Shown: positions 17,625-28,381 of the stretch, piece after piece
How positions within the stretch are numbered: the first letter of the stretch is position 1
How the letters are laid out: each line of letters starts with the position of its first letter
NCBI RefSeq assembly: GCF_024652905.1
Contig: NZ_CP102428.1
Span: 3,203,501 to 3,267,500 of the forward strand
Length of the DNA stretch: 64,000 bases
Source of the DNA: Pseudomonas oryzihabitans
Lineage (GTDB): Bacteria; Pseudomonadota; Gammaproteobacteria; Pseudomonadales; Pseudomonadaceae
Direction: 5' to 3'
Notes under the pieces: generated by a model
The model's database searches: none
What the model saw: only the letters and a program-made list of their open reading frames with translations
Told to the model about the DNA's origin: nothing
Translations under genes and position numbers: made by a program

Positions 17625-17628
17625 GGAT

Positions 17629-18543
<915 letters not shown>

Positions 18544-18639
18544 GTTTGCAGTCTCGCGCTGGATGGATGACGAGGGCCGCCGGCCGCCCTCTCGTCCTGG
18601 GGCGGAGACGAGAAGGCGGCCAGCGGATTCACGCGAGGA

Positions 18640-19761
18640 TCAGGGCAGCTGGTTGTACTTGCCCTTGTCGTCCCATTCGTACATCACGTAGTCGGAGACC
18701 TTGAGGTCGCCCTTGCTGTCCCAGCTCTTCTCACCCAGCACGGTGTTGACGCTGTGGGACTTCAGCCACTCGGCGGCCTTGGCGCCGTCGGTGCCCTTGA
18801 TGCCGTTGAAGGCAGCGGCCACGGCCTGCAGCGAGGCATAGGAGTAGAGGGTGTAGCCCTCGGGCTCGTAGCCGGACTTGCGCAGGGCTTCCACCACGGT
18901 CTTGCCGGCCGGGTTCAGCAGCGGATCGGCGCCAAAGGTCATCAGCACGCCCTTGGTGTACTGGGGACCACCGGCGGTGGTGACCAGGTCGGCGGAAACG
19001 ATGCCGTCGCCGGAGACGAACTTGGCGGTCACGCCCTGTTCGCGCATCTGGCGGACCAGCGGACCGGCTTCGGGGTGCAGGCCGCCGAAGTACACCACGT
19101 CGGCACCGGAGGCGCGGATTTTGGTGACCAGGGAGTTGAAGTCCTTCTCGCCGCGGGTCAGGCCCTCGTAGAGCACCTCTTTCACGCCGCGCTTGTTGAG
19201 CTGCGCCTTGGTGGCGTCGGCCAGGCCCTGACCGTAGGTGTCCTTGTCGTGGATGATGGCGACCTTCTTGGCCTTGAGGGTATCGACGATGTAGTCGCCG
19301 GCCACGATGCCCTGCTGGTCGTCACGTCCGCACATGCGGAACACCCCGGTCAGGCCACGCTCGGTGATCTTGGGGTTGGTGGACGCCGGGGTGATGGAGA
19401 TGATGCCGGCTTCGTCGTAGATCTCCGAGGCGGGCATGGTGTTGGAGGAGCAGAAGTGGCCGATGACGGCCTTGACCTTCTCGGAGTCCACCAGGCGGTT
19501 GGCCACGGCCACGGCCTGCTTGGGCTCGCAGGCGTCGTCGCCCTGCACCAGCTTGATCTTCTCGCCATTGATACCACCGGCGGCGTTGATGTCCGCCGCG
19601 GCCTGGGTAGCCCCCTTCCAGAACTGCTCGCCGTAGGCGGCACTGGCCCCGGTATAGGGACCGGCGACACCGATCACGATGTCGGCATGCGCCAGGGAGG
19701 AGAGAGTGAACGCAGAACCGATAGCGAGAGCCAGAATGCCTTTTCTGTAAATCTTCGACAT
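18640..19761 (-). CDS. livK: Periplasmic amino acid-binding protein LivK
   Basis: A 373-aa type-I periplasmic binding protein with a signal peptide (residues 1-26, ending LAHA). The mature protein begins DIVIGVAGPYTGASAAYG, typical of the LivJ/LivK/BraC family. A cysteine pair (DDACEP and HFCSSN) is positioned for the conserved N-lobe disulphide. ATG at 19761 is preceded by a GGAG-type site and, about 39 bp further, by a consensus sigma-54 promoter. It is the first gene of livKHMGF-acnX. The ligand is not certain; it may be an imino or branched-chain acid. Confidence 0.92.
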   Translation of the reverse strand: MSKIYRKGILALAIGSAFTLSSLAHADIVIGVAGPYTGASAAYGEQFWKGATQAAADINAAGGINGEKIKLVQGDDACEPKQAVAVANRLVDSEKVKAVIGHFCSSNTMPASEIYDEAGIISITPASTNPKITERGLTGVFRMCGRDDQQGIVAGDYIVDTLKAKKVAIIHDKDTYGQGLADATKAQLNKRGVKEVLYEGLTRGEKDFNSLVTKIRASGADVVYFGGLHPEAGPLVRQMREQGVTAKFVSGDGIVSADLVTTAGGPQYTKGVLMTFGADPLLNPAGKTVVEALRKSGYEPEGYTLYSYASLQAVAAAFNGIKGTDGAKAAEWLKSHSVNTVLGEKSWDSKGDLKVSDYVMYEWDDKGKYNQLP

Positions 19762-19800
19762 GGGAGGTTTGCTCCAGAGGGTGGTTGGCCTGTTCGCCGG

Positions 19801-19816
19801 AGCAAAGCCTGTGCCA
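19801..19816 (-). promoter_or_regulatory. Sigma-54 (-24/-12) promoter of livKHMGF-acnX
   Basis: On the minus strand the sequence TGGCACAGGCTTTGCT has the invariant GG and GC dinucleotides at the correct 10-bp spacing and matches TGGCAC-N5-TTGC. It ends about 40 bp upstream of the livK start codon. The roughly 430 bp upstream are gene-free and could carry enhancer sites for an activator such as NtrC or CbrB. Confidence 0.8.
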
Positions 19817-20244
19817 TCACCCAGTTGTGTACCGGGCGCAAAGGCCATTTGCCGCCACCGCGACAAGCCAAAACCACCGCTTGCCTACGGCGAGGGCCGC
19901 AGTCAGTGGCACGGACCGCCCTTTAGACTTTTGTCTTAACTGGCTCATTAGTCTGAATAATTCCGCATGGCGGTAGCAGCGAAAGTGGCAAAACGCAGCG
20001 GTTTGTTACCAGATAGCAACCCGGTTGCACCTGTTTCGCACCAAAACGTAACACCGTCCCCACACTGTGCCACCAAAGTAACCATGGTCGCGCCTATCCA
20101 AGGTCGCGGGAGCCATCTGTTTCTCGACGTATGCCTGAGCAAGGCAAAACGGCCGGTTTGCACAGAGTAGGATGCGCAAATCGGCCGCTTGGGAAAGCCA
20201 TCGCCAGGCCAAGAAGCCAGGCATAGCCAGAGATTGGTGGGTCG
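19817..20244. other. Long upstream region of livK
   Basis: About 430 bp without a gene between the sigma-54 promoter and the amaA stop codon. It is less GC-rich than the flanks near 19920-20060. Inverted half-sites TGTTAC (20004-20009) and GTAACA (20048-20053) and a repeated GCACC (20026-20030 and 20037-20041) are visible and could serve an enhancer-binding protein. No ORF is supported. Confidence 0.45.
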
Positions 20245-21522
20245 CTAGAGGACGACGCGCAGGCATTGCCCCGCGTGATAGAGGGTAAAACCGGCTTCGT
20301 ACATCAGGCTGCGCCATTGCCCGACCGGATTGGCATCCAACGACGCCAGCGGCATTGGCAGCGCGTGGCGATCGCCACTGCACAGATAACGGGCAAAGGC
20401 CTGCCCCACCACTGTGCCCGTGGTAACCCCGCGACCGTTGTAACCGGTCACCGCCAGCAAGCCCGGCGCCGGCTCGAACAGGCGCATTAGGTGATCGGGG
20501 GTAAAGCCGATGCGGCCCGTCCAGGTGCACTCCCACTCCACCCGCCCGAGCGCGGGGAAATAGTGCCGCTGGATGCGATCGGCCCAGGCGCGGATGAAAC
20601 CGGCCGGCCGACCCGCCATGTTGCCGAGGCTACCCAGCAGCAGGCGGCCATCGGCATCGCGCCGGATGCTGCTGAGGACCGTGCGGGTATCCCAGGAGCC
20701 ACGCCCCTGAGGCAGGATGAAGTCCGCTTCCGCCCCGAGAGGTTGGGACGCCACCTGATAGTAGTAGCCAGGAAAGAACTGCTTGCGCAGACGGGTCCAT
20801 TCGCCTTCGGTGTAGGCGTTGGAAGCGATCACCACCTGGTCGGCGGTCACCCGCCCCCGGGGGGTTTCCACCTGCCAGCGATCACCGACCCGCTGCAGGC
20901 GCTGTACCGTGCTCCGCTCGAACAGCTCGCCACCTTCCTGGCGCAGGGCTTTGGCCAGACCCAGGGCATAACCCATGGGCACCAGGGTGCCGGCGCGATG
21001 ATCGAGCAGCGCGCCACTGATGTCGCGCGTGCCGCAGGCGCTGTAGCAGGCCTCGCCTTCCAGCAACTCGACCCGGGCGCCACGCCGCTGCCACTGCTCG
21101 GCACGTTGCCCCAGATCGGCCAGGCCCTTGGCGCTGTGCGCCATGTGCAGGGTGCCGGCGCGGCGTGGCTGGCAGTCGATGCCATAGCGCTCGATGAGAC
21201 CGAACACCTGACTCGGCGCATCGCCCATCACCCCCAGCAAGCGTTCACCCACCTCCGGCCCCAGGGTGGCCACCGCCTCGTCCGGCGGGATCCACATGCC
21301 GGCATTCACCAGCCCGACATTGCGCCCGGAACCGCCATGGCCGACGCCATGGGCCTCCAGTACCACCACCCGCCGCCCGGCCTGGGCCAGGTGCAGGGCA
21401 GTGGAGAGTCCGGTGAAGCCACCGCCGATGACGCAGACCTCGGTGTCACGCTCGCCCTGCAACGGGGCGCCCGGCACCGCCGGATACAGCCGCTCCCACA
21501 GGCACTCCTCACGCAACTGCAT
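20245..21522 (-). CDS. amaA: L-pipecolate oxidase AmaA (FAD-dependent)
   Basis: A 425-aa DAO-superfamily flavoprotein. The FAD-binding GxGxxG is at residues 33-38 (VIGGGFTG) and the C-terminal GYNGRGVTTGT closes the flavin site. It resembles AmaA of P. putida, which oxidises L-pipecolate to delta-1-piperideine-6-carboxylate in lysine catabolism. The start chosen is ATG at 21522, with an AGGAG site 8 bp upstream; a GTG 24 bp further up is less likely. It follows amaB by 24 bp and is co-transcribed with it. Confidence 0.87.
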   Translation of the reverse strand: MQLREECLWERLYPAVPGAPLQGERDTEVCVIGGGFTGLSTALHLAQAGRRVVVLEAHGVGHGGSGRNVGLVNAGMWIPPDEAVATLGPEVGERLLGVMGDAPSQVFGLIERYGIDCQPRRAGTLHMAHSAKGLADLGQRAEQWQRRGARVELLEGEACYSACGTRDISGALLDHRAGTLVPMGYALGLAKALRQEGGELFERSTVQRLQRVGDRWQVETPRGRVTADQVVIASNAYTEGEWTRLRKQFFPGYYYQVASQPLGAEADFILPQGRGSWDTRTVLSSIRRDADGRLLLGSLGNMAGRPAGFIRAWADRIQRHYFPALGRVEWECTWTGRIGFTPDHLMRLFEPAPGLLAVTGYNGRGVTTGTVVGQAFARYLCSGDRHALPMPLASLDANPVGQWRSLMYEAGFTLYHAGQCLRVVL

Positions 21523-21546
21523 TCTCGGCGCTCCTGGCGGATCCAC

Positions 21547-23037
21547 TCAGTCGAAGACGATGCCCTGGGCCAGCGGCAATTCGCGGGAATAGTTGACGGT
21601 GTTGGTCTGGCGGCGCATGTAGGCCTTCCAGGCATCGGAGCCGGATTCGCGACCGCCACCGGTTTCCTTCTCGCCACCGAAGGCGCCACCGATCTCGGCA
21701 CCGCTCGGCCCGATGTTGACGTTGGCGATGCCGCAGTCGCTGCCGGTCGCCGACATGAAGGCCTCGGCCTCGCGTACGTCGGTGGTGAAGATGCAGGACG
21801 ACAGTCCCTGGGGCACAGCGTTGTTCAGGGCTACCGCCTCGTCGAAATCGTCGTAGGTCAGCACATAGAGAATGGGGGCGAAGGTCTCGTGGCGTACCGC
21901 CTCGCTCTGCTCGGGCATCTCGACGATGGCCGGGGCCACGTAGTAGGCCTCGGGATACCGCTCCGCCAGCTGCCGCTCGCCGCCGTAGACCACCCCGCCC
22001 TCGCCCCGCGCCTGCTCCAGCGCACCCTGCATGGCCTGGAAGCTGGCGGCATCGATCAGCGGACCGATCAGGTTGCCTTCCAGCGGATGGCCGATGCGGA
22101 CTTTGGCATAGGCGGTCTTGAGCCGGGCGACGATCTCGTCCTTGACCGAACGATGGGCGATCAGCCGGCGCAGGGTGGTGCAGCGCTGGCCGGCGGTACC
22201 CACGGCGCTGAACAGGATGGCGCGCACCGCCATGTCCAGATCGGCGCTCGGGGCGAGGATCATGGCATTGTTGCCGCCCAGTTCGAGGATGCTGCGGCCG
22301 AAGCGCGCCGCAACCCGCGGTCCTACCTCGCGCCCCATGCGGGTGCTACCCGTGGCGCTCACCAGCGCCACCCGCGGATCGTCCACCAGGGCCTCACCGG
22401 CGGCGCGGTCGCCGACGATGACCTGGCTGAGATCGGCCGGGGCATCGCCAAAGCGCGCCAGGGCCTTCTCGAACAGCGCCTGGCAGGCCAGGGCGGTCAA
22501 CGGGGTCTTTTCCGAAGGCTTCCAGATCACCGGATTGCCGCAGACCAGGGCCAGGGCGGCGTTCCAGGACCAGACCGCCACCGGGAAGTTGAAGGCACTG
22601 ATGATGCCGACCACACCCAGCGGCTGCCAGCTTTCGCGCATGTGGTGACCGGGACGCTCGGAGGCGATGGTCAGACCATAGAGCTGGCGCGACAGACCAA
22701 CGGCGAAGTCGCAGATGTCGATCATCTCCTGGACTTCGCCCAGGCCTTCCTGGGTGATCTTGCCGGCTTCCCAGGACACCAGCTCGCCGAGATCGGCCTT
22801 GTGGGCACGCAGCTCTTCACCCAGCAGCCGCACCAGTTCGCCACGGCGCGGCGCCGGCACCGCACGCCAGGCCTGGAAGGCGCGCTCGGCCCGGGAGATC
22901 TTCTGCTCCACCTCGGCGGCGCTTTCCAGGGCGACGCTGCCCAGTTGGCTGCCGTCGATGGGGGAATTCACCCGGTGCTCGCCTTGGGTGTAGTGCTGGG
23001 CAGAAACGCCGAGGCGTTCCAACAGGGCCTTGCTCAT
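21547..23037 (-). CDS. amaB: L-2-aminoadipate semialdehyde dehydrogenase AmaB (ALDH7)
   Basis: A 496-aa aldehyde dehydrogenase of the ALDH7/antiquitin type. It oxidises 2-aminoadipate-6-semialdehyde, the open form of the AmaA product, to 2-aminoadipate. Catalytic Cys286 lies in TAGQRCTT, the general base Glu252 in LELGGNNA, and the FNFPVAVW and NVNIGPSGAEIGGAFGG segments are characteristic of ALDH7. It is the first gene of amaBA, transcribed divergently from the LysR gene amaR across 113 bp. Confidence 0.9.
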   Translation of the reverse strand: MSKALLERLGVSAQHYTQGEHRVNSPIDGSQLGSVALESAAEVEQKISRAERAFQAWRAVPAPRRGELVRLLGEELRAHKADLGELVSWEAGKITQEGLGEVQEMIDICDFAVGLSRQLYGLTIASERPGHHMRESWQPLGVVGIISAFNFPVAVWSWNAALALVCGNPVIWKPSEKTPLTALACQALFEKALARFGDAPADLSQVIVGDRAAGEALVDDPRVALVSATGSTRMGREVGPRVAARFGRSILELGGNNAMILAPSADLDMAVRAILFSAVGTAGQRCTTLRRLIAHRSVKDEIVARLKTAYAKVRIGHPLEGNLIGPLIDAASFQAMQGALEQARGEGGVVYGGERQLAERYPEAYYVAPAIVEMPEQSEAVRHETFAPILYVLTYDDFDEAVALNNAVPQGLSSCIFTTDVREAEAFMSATGSDCGIANVNIGPSGAEIGGAFGGEKETGGGRESGSDAWKAYMRRQTNTVNYSRELPLAQGIVFD

Positions 23038-23150
23038 GCTGAGGTCTCCGCAGAAAGGAAATCGTCCCTGAGTATGGTCAGGCCAGCGGCGCCGGACAAC
23101 CGACCTTTGCTCGGCATATCATTCCCTTTTTTCATGCCGCGAGTCCGCTC

Positions 23151-24035
23151 ATGCAACGTCGCCACCTGCCGTCCATCACCGCCATGCAGTGCTTCGAGGC
23201 AGTCGCGCGTCATCTGAGCTTTACCCGCGCGGCCGACGAGTTGGCCCTGACCCAGAGCGCCGTCAGCAAACAGGTCGCCCAATTGGAGGATCTGCTGCAG
23301 CACAGCCTGTTTCGCCGGGTCCGGCGCCGCCTGCAACTGACCCCGGCCGGCGCCCTCTACCTGGCCGAGGTGGACAAGATCCTCAACCAGCTGGAGATGT
23401 CGGCACGCTACCTGAGATCCTATGGCGGCGAGACCGAGGTACTGCGCGTGGCCACCCCGCCGACCTTTGGCGAGCGCTGGCTGGTACCGCGACTGAAGGG
23501 TTGGCGCCTGCGCTTTCCCAACATCCACCTGGATGTCTCCAGCGCCCTGGAACCGGTGGACTTCCGCGATCCTCGCCATGACGTGGCGTTGTTCTATGGC
23601 CATGGCAGCTGGCCGGGTGCCGAGTGCGAACTGCTGCTGCACGAACACATGGTCGCGGTCTGCGCGCCGGACCTGCTGCCCGCCGAGGGCATCGCCGGAC
23701 CGGAGCAACTGGTGGACTTCGTCCTGCTGCAGAACACCACCCGCCCGGAATCCTGGCACGACTGGTACGCCAGCCTCGGACGCGAGGAGGTCCATAGCCA
23801 TCATGGGCCGCGCTTCGATACCTTCACCCTCTGCGCCCGCGCGGCCCAGGAAGGTTGCGGGGTGGCCCTGCTGCCGGAATTCCTGGTCGCCGAAGAGCTG
23901 GCCTCCGGCCGCCTGGTGCTCGCCTGGCCCCACCGTCTGGCCAGCCCCCACGCCTATTGGCTGGCCTATCCGGAACAGATGGCCGAGGTGCCCAAGGTGC
24001 GCAGCTTCATCGAATGGATTCGCGAGAAGGCCTAG
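23151..24035 (+). CDS. amaR: LysR-type regulator of the ama genes (AmaR-like)
   Basis: A 294-aa LysR-type regulator, with the HTH at about residues 10-60 (FEAVARHLSFTRAADELALTQSAVSKQVAQLE) and GcvA-like organisation. It is divergent from amaBA, with the 113-bp intergenic space presumably holding the operator. The neighbourhood matches that of AmaR, a regulator of lysine/pipecolate catabolism in pseudomonads. The effector is not determinable from sequence. Confidence 0.78.
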   Translation: MQRRHLPSITAMQCFEAVARHLSFTRAADELALTQSAVSKQVAQLEDLLQHSLFRRVRRRLQLTPAGALYLAEVDKILNQLEMSARYLRSYGGETEVLRVATPPTFGERWLVPRLKGWRLRFPNIHLDVSSALEPVDFRDPRHDVALFYGHGSWPGAECELLLHEHMVAVCAPDLLPAEGIAGPEQLVDFVLLQNTTRPESWHDWYASLGREEVHSHHGPRFDTFTLCARAAQEGCGVALLPEFLVAEELASGRLVLAWPHRLASPHAYWLAYPEQMAEVPKVRSFIEWIREKA

Positions 24036-24045
24036 CACGGGGCCA

Positions 24046-24211
24046 ATCGCGGCCATGGGCCGCTCCTACCGGTAGTTCTGTCGTAGGAGCAACTGTCTTA
24101 TCGCGGCCTCGGCGGCGATATAAGGTAGGTTGGGTTGAGACGGCTCTATCGTCGAAGCCCAACATTGCAGGCACTTGGGTCATGTGGGGCTCCGATGGAC
24201 GGTAGGAGCGG
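24046..24211. repeat. REP-like intergenic repeats downstream of amaR
   Basis: Two palindromic units are visible. The first has GCTCCTAC and GTAGGAGC arms around 24061-24090, flanked by GCGG sequences. The second, TAGGTTGGG...GAAGCCCAAC (24125-24163), is a variant of the unit seen near 60.4 kb. A further GTAGGAGCGG lies at 24202-24211. These are typical Pseudomonas REP-family sequences placed between the convergent 3' ends of amaR and pnp. Confidence 0.65.
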
Positions 24212-24264
24212 AACGCCAGGACCTCGATGAAATATCCGGCGAGCCCCTCCCTCCATCAGAAATG

Positions 24265-24291
24265 AAAAAACCCGGCCTAGGCCGGGTTTTT
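24265..24291. terminator. Intrinsic terminator after pnp / amaR
   Basis: The hairpin AACCCGGCC/GGCCGGGTT is flanked by an A tract and a T tract and can act in both directions. It lies 18 bp beyond the pnp stop codon. Confidence 0.9.
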
Positions 24292-24308
24292 CGTTAAGCG
24301 AGGTCGTC

Positions 24309-26411
24309 TCAGACGCCGGAGGCTTCCGCCGCCGCCACGTCCTTGATCGACAGCTTGATGCGACCGCGGTTGTCCACGTCCAGCACCAGCACCTTCACTT
24401 CCTGACCTTCTTTCAGCACGTCGGTGACCTTCTCGATGCGCTGATCGCTCAGCTGCGAGATGTGCACCAGGCCGTCCTTGCCGGGCAGGATGTTGACGAA
24501 GGCGCCGAAGTCGACGATGCGCTCCACCTTACCGACGTAGATCTTGCCGATCTCGGCCTCGGCGGTGATGCCAAGGACGCGCTGCTTGGCTGCTTCAGCG
24601 GCTTCGCGGGTCTCGCCGTAGATCTTGATGGTGCCGTCGTCTTCGATGTCGATCGAGGCCTTGGTCTCTTCGCAGATACCACGGATGGTGGCGCCACCCT
24701 TGCCGATCACGTCGCGGATCTTGTCCTGGTCGATCTTCATCGCCAGCATGGTCGGGGCGTTCTCGGACAGCTCGGCACGGGACTCGGAGATCACCTGGTT
24801 CATCTGACCCAGGATGTTCAGACGCGCTTCCAGCGCCTGCTCCAGAGCGATTTCCATGATCTCTTCGGTGATGCCGTTGATCTTGATGTCCATCTGCAGG
24901 GCGGTGACGCCCTTGGCAGTACCGGCCACCTTGAAGTCCATGTCGCCCAGGTGGTCTTCGTCACCCAGGATGTCGGTCAGGACGGCGAACTTCTCGCCTT
25001 CCTTGACCAGACCCATGGCGATACCAGCGACCGGGGCCTTGACCGGCACACCGGCATCCATCAGCGCCAGAGAGGCACCGCAGACCGAGGCCATGGAGCT
25101 GGAGCCGTTGGACTCGGTGATCTCGGAGACCACGCGGATGCTGTAGGGGAAGGCGTCCTGGGTCGGCAGCATGGCCTGGATGCCACGACGGGCCAGACGG
25201 CCGTGACCGATCTCGCGACGGCCCGGGCTGCCCATGCGGCCGCACTCGCCGACCGAGAAGGGCGGGAAGTTGTAGTGCAGCATGAAGCTGTCACGACGCT
25301 CGCCTTCCAGGGTGTCCAGCAGCTGCGAGTCACGGGCGGTGCCCAGGGTCGCGGTGACCAGGGCCTGGGTTTCGCCACGGGTGAACAGGGCCGAACCGTG
25401 GGTCTTCTTCAGCGGGCCGACTTCGATCTGCAGCGGGCGAACGGTGCGGGTGTCGCGACCGTCGATACGCGGCTTGCCGTCGACGATGTTCTGGCGCACG
25501 GTGCGGTACTCCAGCAGACCGAAGGTCTCCTTGACCTCGGCTTCGCTGTACTGACCGTTTTCACCGGCCAGCTTGGCGATGGCCTGGTCACGCAGGGCGC
25601 CCAGGGCCGCATAGCGATCCTGCTTGATGGTGATGGTATAGGCACGGGACACGGCCTCGCCGACCTCGGCCTTGACGGCTTCGATCAGGGCGGTGTTCTC
25701 GGCAGGCGCCTGCCAGTTCCAGGTCGGCTTGCCGGCTTCGGCAGCGAACTGGCTGATGGCCTCGATGGCCACCTGGAATTCTTCGTGAGCGAACAGCACG
25801 CCGCCCAGCATCTGGTCTTCGGTCAGCTCGTCGGCTTCGGATTCCACCATCAGCACGGCGTCACGGGTACCGGCCACGACCATGTCCAGGCTGGAGCTCT
25901 GCAGCTGCTCGTAGCTGGGGTTCAGCAGGTAGCCCAGCTCGCTGTGGTAGCCCACGCGCGCAGCGGCGATCGGACCAGCGAAGGGGATGCCGGAAATGGC
26001 CAGGGCGGCGGAGGTGCCGATCATGGCGGCGATGTCCGGATCGGACTTCTTGTTGGTGCTGACCACGGTGCAGACCACCTGGACTTCGTTGAGGAAGCCC
26101 TCGGGGAACAGCGGACGGATCGGACGATCGATCAGGCGCGAGGTCAGGGTTTCCTTCTCGGAAGGACGGCCTTCGCGCTTGAAGTAACCACCGGGGATGC
26201 GGCCAGCGGCGTAGGTCTTCTCCTGGTAGTGCACGGACAGCGGGAAGAAGTCCTTGCCAACGGCAGGCTGCTTGGCACCGACCACGGTGACCAGCACGCT
26301 GACGTCTTCGGTGGAGACCAGCACGGCACCGGTCGCCTGGCGCGCGATGCGGCCGGTTTCCAGGGTGAAGGTCTGCTCACCGAACTTGAATTGCTTGATT
26401 ACTGGATTCAC
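24309..26411 (-). CDS. pnp: Polynucleotide phosphorylase
   Basis: A 700-aa 3'-5' exoribonuclease that degrades RNA phosphorolytically and is a degradosome component. Two RNase PH-like domains (about residues 10-210 and 310-540) are separated by a helical segment and followed by KH ([10 protein letters not shown], about 560-615) and S1 ([23 protein letters not shown], about 620-690) RNA-binding domains. Length is normal. It lies downstream of rpsO on the same strand, separated by a terminator; pnp expression commonly depends on readthrough and on its own promoter. Confidence 0.98.
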   Translation of the reverse strand: MNPVIKQFKFGEQTFTLETGRIARQATGAVLVSTEDVSVLVTVVGAKQPAVGKDFFPLSVHYQEKTYAAGRIPGGYFKREGRPSEKETLTSRLIDRPIRPLFPEGFLNEVQVVCTVVSTNKKSDPDIAAMIGTSAALAISGIPFAGPIAAARVGYHSELGYLLNPSYEQLQSSSLDMVVAGTRDAVLMVESEADELTEDQMLGGVLFAHEEFQVAIEAISQFAAEAGKPTWNWQAPAENTALIEAVKAEVGEAVSRAYTITIKQDRYAALGALRDQAIAKLAGENGQYSEAEVKETFGLLEYRTVRQNIVDGKPRIDGRDTRTVRPLQIEVGPLKKTHGSALFTRGETQALVTATLGTARDSQLLDTLEGERRDSFMLHYNFPPFSVGECGRMGSPGRREIGHGRLARRGIQAMLPTQDAFPYSIRVVSEITESNGSSSMASVCGASLALMDAGVPVKAPVAGIAMGLVKEGEKFAVLTDILGDEDHLGDMDFKVAGTAKGVTALQMDIKINGITEEIMEIALEQALEARLNILGQMNQVISESRAELSENAPTMLAMKIDQDKIRDVIGKGGATIRGICEETKASIDIEDDGTIKIYGETREAAEAAKQRVLGITAEAEIGKIYVGKVERIVDFGAFVNILPGKDGLVHISQLSDQRIEKVTDVLKEGQEVKVLVLDVDNRGRIKLSIKDVAAAEASGV

Positions 26412-26518
26412 AGTCTTTCCTTCTCTTTATTGCCTTGGGGGAAATCGGGGCGACCAGAGGGATTCGGACCCTCGCTGATCTCCAGGTGACGCAGGCCGAT
26501 TCTGGCGGCCTTTCAAGC

Positions 26519-26554
26519 AAAAAAGCCGGAGGCCGGCGCGAGCCGACCTCCAGC
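26519..26554 (-). terminator. Intrinsic terminator after rpsO
   Basis: A 13-bp stem (two G-U pairs) with a 4-nt loop, followed on the minus strand by six T residues, lies 32 bp beyond the rpsO stop codon. It should reduce readthrough from rpsO into pnp. Confidence 0.85.
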
Positions 26555-26585
26555 TTCAGACTGCTTGCAGCAGGTCTGCATCGTG

Positions 26586-26855
26586 TTAACGACGCAGGCC
26601 CAGGCGAGCGATCAGTGCGCTGTAACGAGAGGTGTCCTTGGACTTCAGGTAGTCCAGCAGCTTACGGCGCTGGTTGACCATGCGGATCAGACCACGACGA
26701 CTGTGGTGATCTTTGCCGTTGGCCTTGAAGTGACCTTGCAGCTTGTCGATGTTGGCGGACAGCAGGGCAACCTGCACTTCCGGCGAACCGGTGTCGCCTT
26801 CGCTCTGCTTGAACTCGTTTACGATCTGGGCTTTGTCTTCAACGCTCAGTGCCAT
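26586..26855 (-). CDS. rpsO: Ribosomal protein S15
   Basis: An 89-aa small-subunit protein that binds the central domain of 16S rRNA early in assembly. The S15 signature [26 protein letters not shown] is intact and the length is standard. It lies between truB and pnp, the universal order in gammaproteobacteria. S15 of relatives represses its own translation through the leader; no pseudoknot was worked out here. Confidence 0.98.
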   Translation of the reverse strand: MALSVEDKAQIVNEFKQSEGDTGSPEVQVALLSANIDKLQGHFKANGKDHHSRRGLIRMVNQRRKLLDYLKSKDTSRYSALIARLGLRR

Positions 26856-26948
26856 GATAGGGCTCCTCTGAGGAACAGGCCGGGATGGATCCCGTGCTTA
26901 AGGAAAGAGGTGTGACCGTGCCTGCTGACAGCCACCCTCGGTATCGGT

Positions 26949-27863
26949 CTAGGACCGAATCAGTCTACGGGGAGCAACCTGCCCCTCGTCATCAATCTCG
27001 CCGATGCCGATGAAACGACCCTGGTCGTCCTGCACCCGCATCAAGCCGAATTTCGGTGCATTGGCCGCCCGGACGGGCTGACCATGCAACCAGTAGTAGG
27101 CGCTGTGCTGCGTCAGCTGCACCAGCGGCCAGTGCTCCAGGCCACTGTCGACCGGCAGCAGGAAGCGATCCAGCGCCTCGGAACCCCCTTCGGCGTGCGC
27201 CGCCTCCAGCTCGTCCAGGCTGATGGCCTGTGCCAGGCCAAAGGGGCCGGCCTGGGTACGGCGCAACTCGGCCACATGGGCTCCGCAGCCAAGACGGGCG
27301 CCGAGGTCTTCGACCAGGGTGCGCACATAAGTGCCCTTGCTGCAGGCCACTTCCAGCGTCGCACGATCTTCCTGCAACGCCAGCAGTTCCAGACGGGCAA
27401 TAGTAACAGAACGCGCCTCGCGCTCCACTACTTCCCCGGCACGCGCCAGCTTGTACAGCGGCTGGCCGTCGCGCTTGAGCGCCGAATACATCGGCGGGAT
27501 CTGCTCTATCTGGCCGCGGAAGGCCGGCAGCGCCGCCTGGATGGCCGCTTCATCGACCGCGACCGCCCGTCGCTCCAGCACTTCACCCTCGGCATCGCCG
27601 GTGGTGGTGGTGACGCCCAGTTGCGCCACGGTGCTGTAGCCCTTGTCGGCATCCAGCAGGTACTGGGAAAACTTGGTCGCCTCGCCGAAGCACAGCGGCA
27701 GTACGCCGGTGGCCAGAGGATCCAGGCTACCGGTGTGCCCGGCCTTCTCGGCGTTGAGCAACCAGCGGACCTTTTGCAGGGCGGCGTTGGAGGAGAAGCC
27801 GCGCGGCTTGTCCAGCACCAGCACGCCATGTACCTGGCGGCGAATACGCTTGACCTGGGCCAC
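26949..27863 (-). CDS. truB: tRNA pseudouridine-55 synthase TruB
   Basis: A 304-aa enzyme that makes the universal pseudouridine-55 in the T loop of tRNAs. Catalytic Asp48 lies in [13 protein letters not shown]; the KPRGFSSN and YTVR-like motifs and the C-terminal PUA-like region are present. It starts with GTG 2 bp after the rbfA stop, so translation is probably coupled. Length is normal. Confidence 0.97.
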   Translation of the reverse strand: MAQVKRIRRQVHGVLVLDKPRGFSSNAALQKVRWLLNAEKAGHTGSLDPLATGVLPLCFGEATKFSQYLLDADKGYSTVAQLGVTTTTGDAEGEVLERRAVAVDEAAIQAALPAFRGQIEQIPPMYSALKRDGQPLYKLARAGEVVEREARSVTIARLELLALQEDRATLEVACSKGTYVRTLVEDLGARLGCGAHVAELRRTQAGPFGLAQAISLDELEAAHAEGGSEALDRFLLPVDSGLEHWPLVQLTQHSAYYWLHGQPVRAANAPKFGLMRVQDDQGRFIGIGEIDDEGQVAPRRLIRS

Positions 27864-27865
27864 CC

Positions 27866-28249
27866 CTACTCCTCCCCTTCGTGGCGACGGTCTTCGGCGA
27901 CCGCCCGCTCGATCAGGGCCGACAGCTGGGCGCCGCGACGAATGCTCTCGTCGTACTGGAAGCTCAGTTGCGGAACGGTGCGCAATTTCATCGCCCGACC
28001 CAGCTGCTGACGCAGGAAGCCGGCAGCGTCCTTGAGGATGCCGATGTTCTGCTTGATGGCGTCGGCATCGTCATCCTTGCCCAGGACGGTGATGTGCACC
28101 TTGGCATGGGACAGGTCGCGCGCGACGTCCACGCCGGTGATGGTCACCATGCCCAGTCGCGGATCCTTGATCTCACGCTGGATCAGCAGTGCCAGTTCAC
28201 GCTGCATCTGATCACCGATGCGCTGGGTACGGCTGAATTCTTTGGCCAT
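27866..28249 (-). CDS. rbfA: 30S ribosome-binding factor RbfA
   Basis: A 127-aa KH-fold protein that binds immature 30S subunits and is needed for 16S rRNA 5'-end maturation and cold adaptation. The core [23 protein letters not shown] is conserved. ATG at 28249 is the conserved start ([11 protein letters not shown]); a longer frame is spurious. It sits between infB and truB in the usual order, 132 bp after infB, a gap containing a strong hairpin. Confidence 0.97.
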   Translation of the reverse strand: MAKEFSRTQRIGDQMQRELALLIQREIKDPRLGMVTITGVDVARDLSHAKVHITVLGKDDDADAIKQNIGILKDAAGFLRQQLGRAMKLRTVPQLSFQYDESIRRGAQLSALIERAVAEDRRHEGEE

Positions 28250-28325
28250 GTCGAAACTCTCGTACGAAAGGCCGCAGACACCAGGCCTGCCAGCCATGAA
28301 CCTTGGAAACGCGAACGGCAAGTCC

Positions 28326-28351
28326 GGACCTGGCAGGGGTCTGCCAGGTCC
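28326..28351. other. Strong hairpin between infB and rbfA
   Basis: A perfect 11-bp stem (GGACCTGGCAG/CTGCCAGGTCC) with a 4-nt loop and no T tract. It is not a standard terminator. It may be an mRNA processing or stability element in the nusA-infB-rbfA transcript, or a REP relic. Confidence 0.55.
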
Positions 28352-28381
28352 GCGACCTGCCGTCCTGGTGCAGAGTCGTCG

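Noticed and set aside
20004-20053. TGTTAC and GTAACA half-sites upstream of livK as a CbrB enhancer
   Set aside because: The spacing (38 bp) was not matched to a known site with confidence; kept only as a note on the upstream region.
20491-23217. A 908-codon open frame antisense to amaA and amaB
   Set aside because: It overlaps two well-conserved genes, has no family motifs and is explained by GC-rich codon structure of the opposite strand.
24462-26489. A 675-codon open frame antisense to pnp, with similar ones opposite infB, ftsH and dnaK
   Set aside because: Pure shadows of highly expressed genes; no start signals or homology features.
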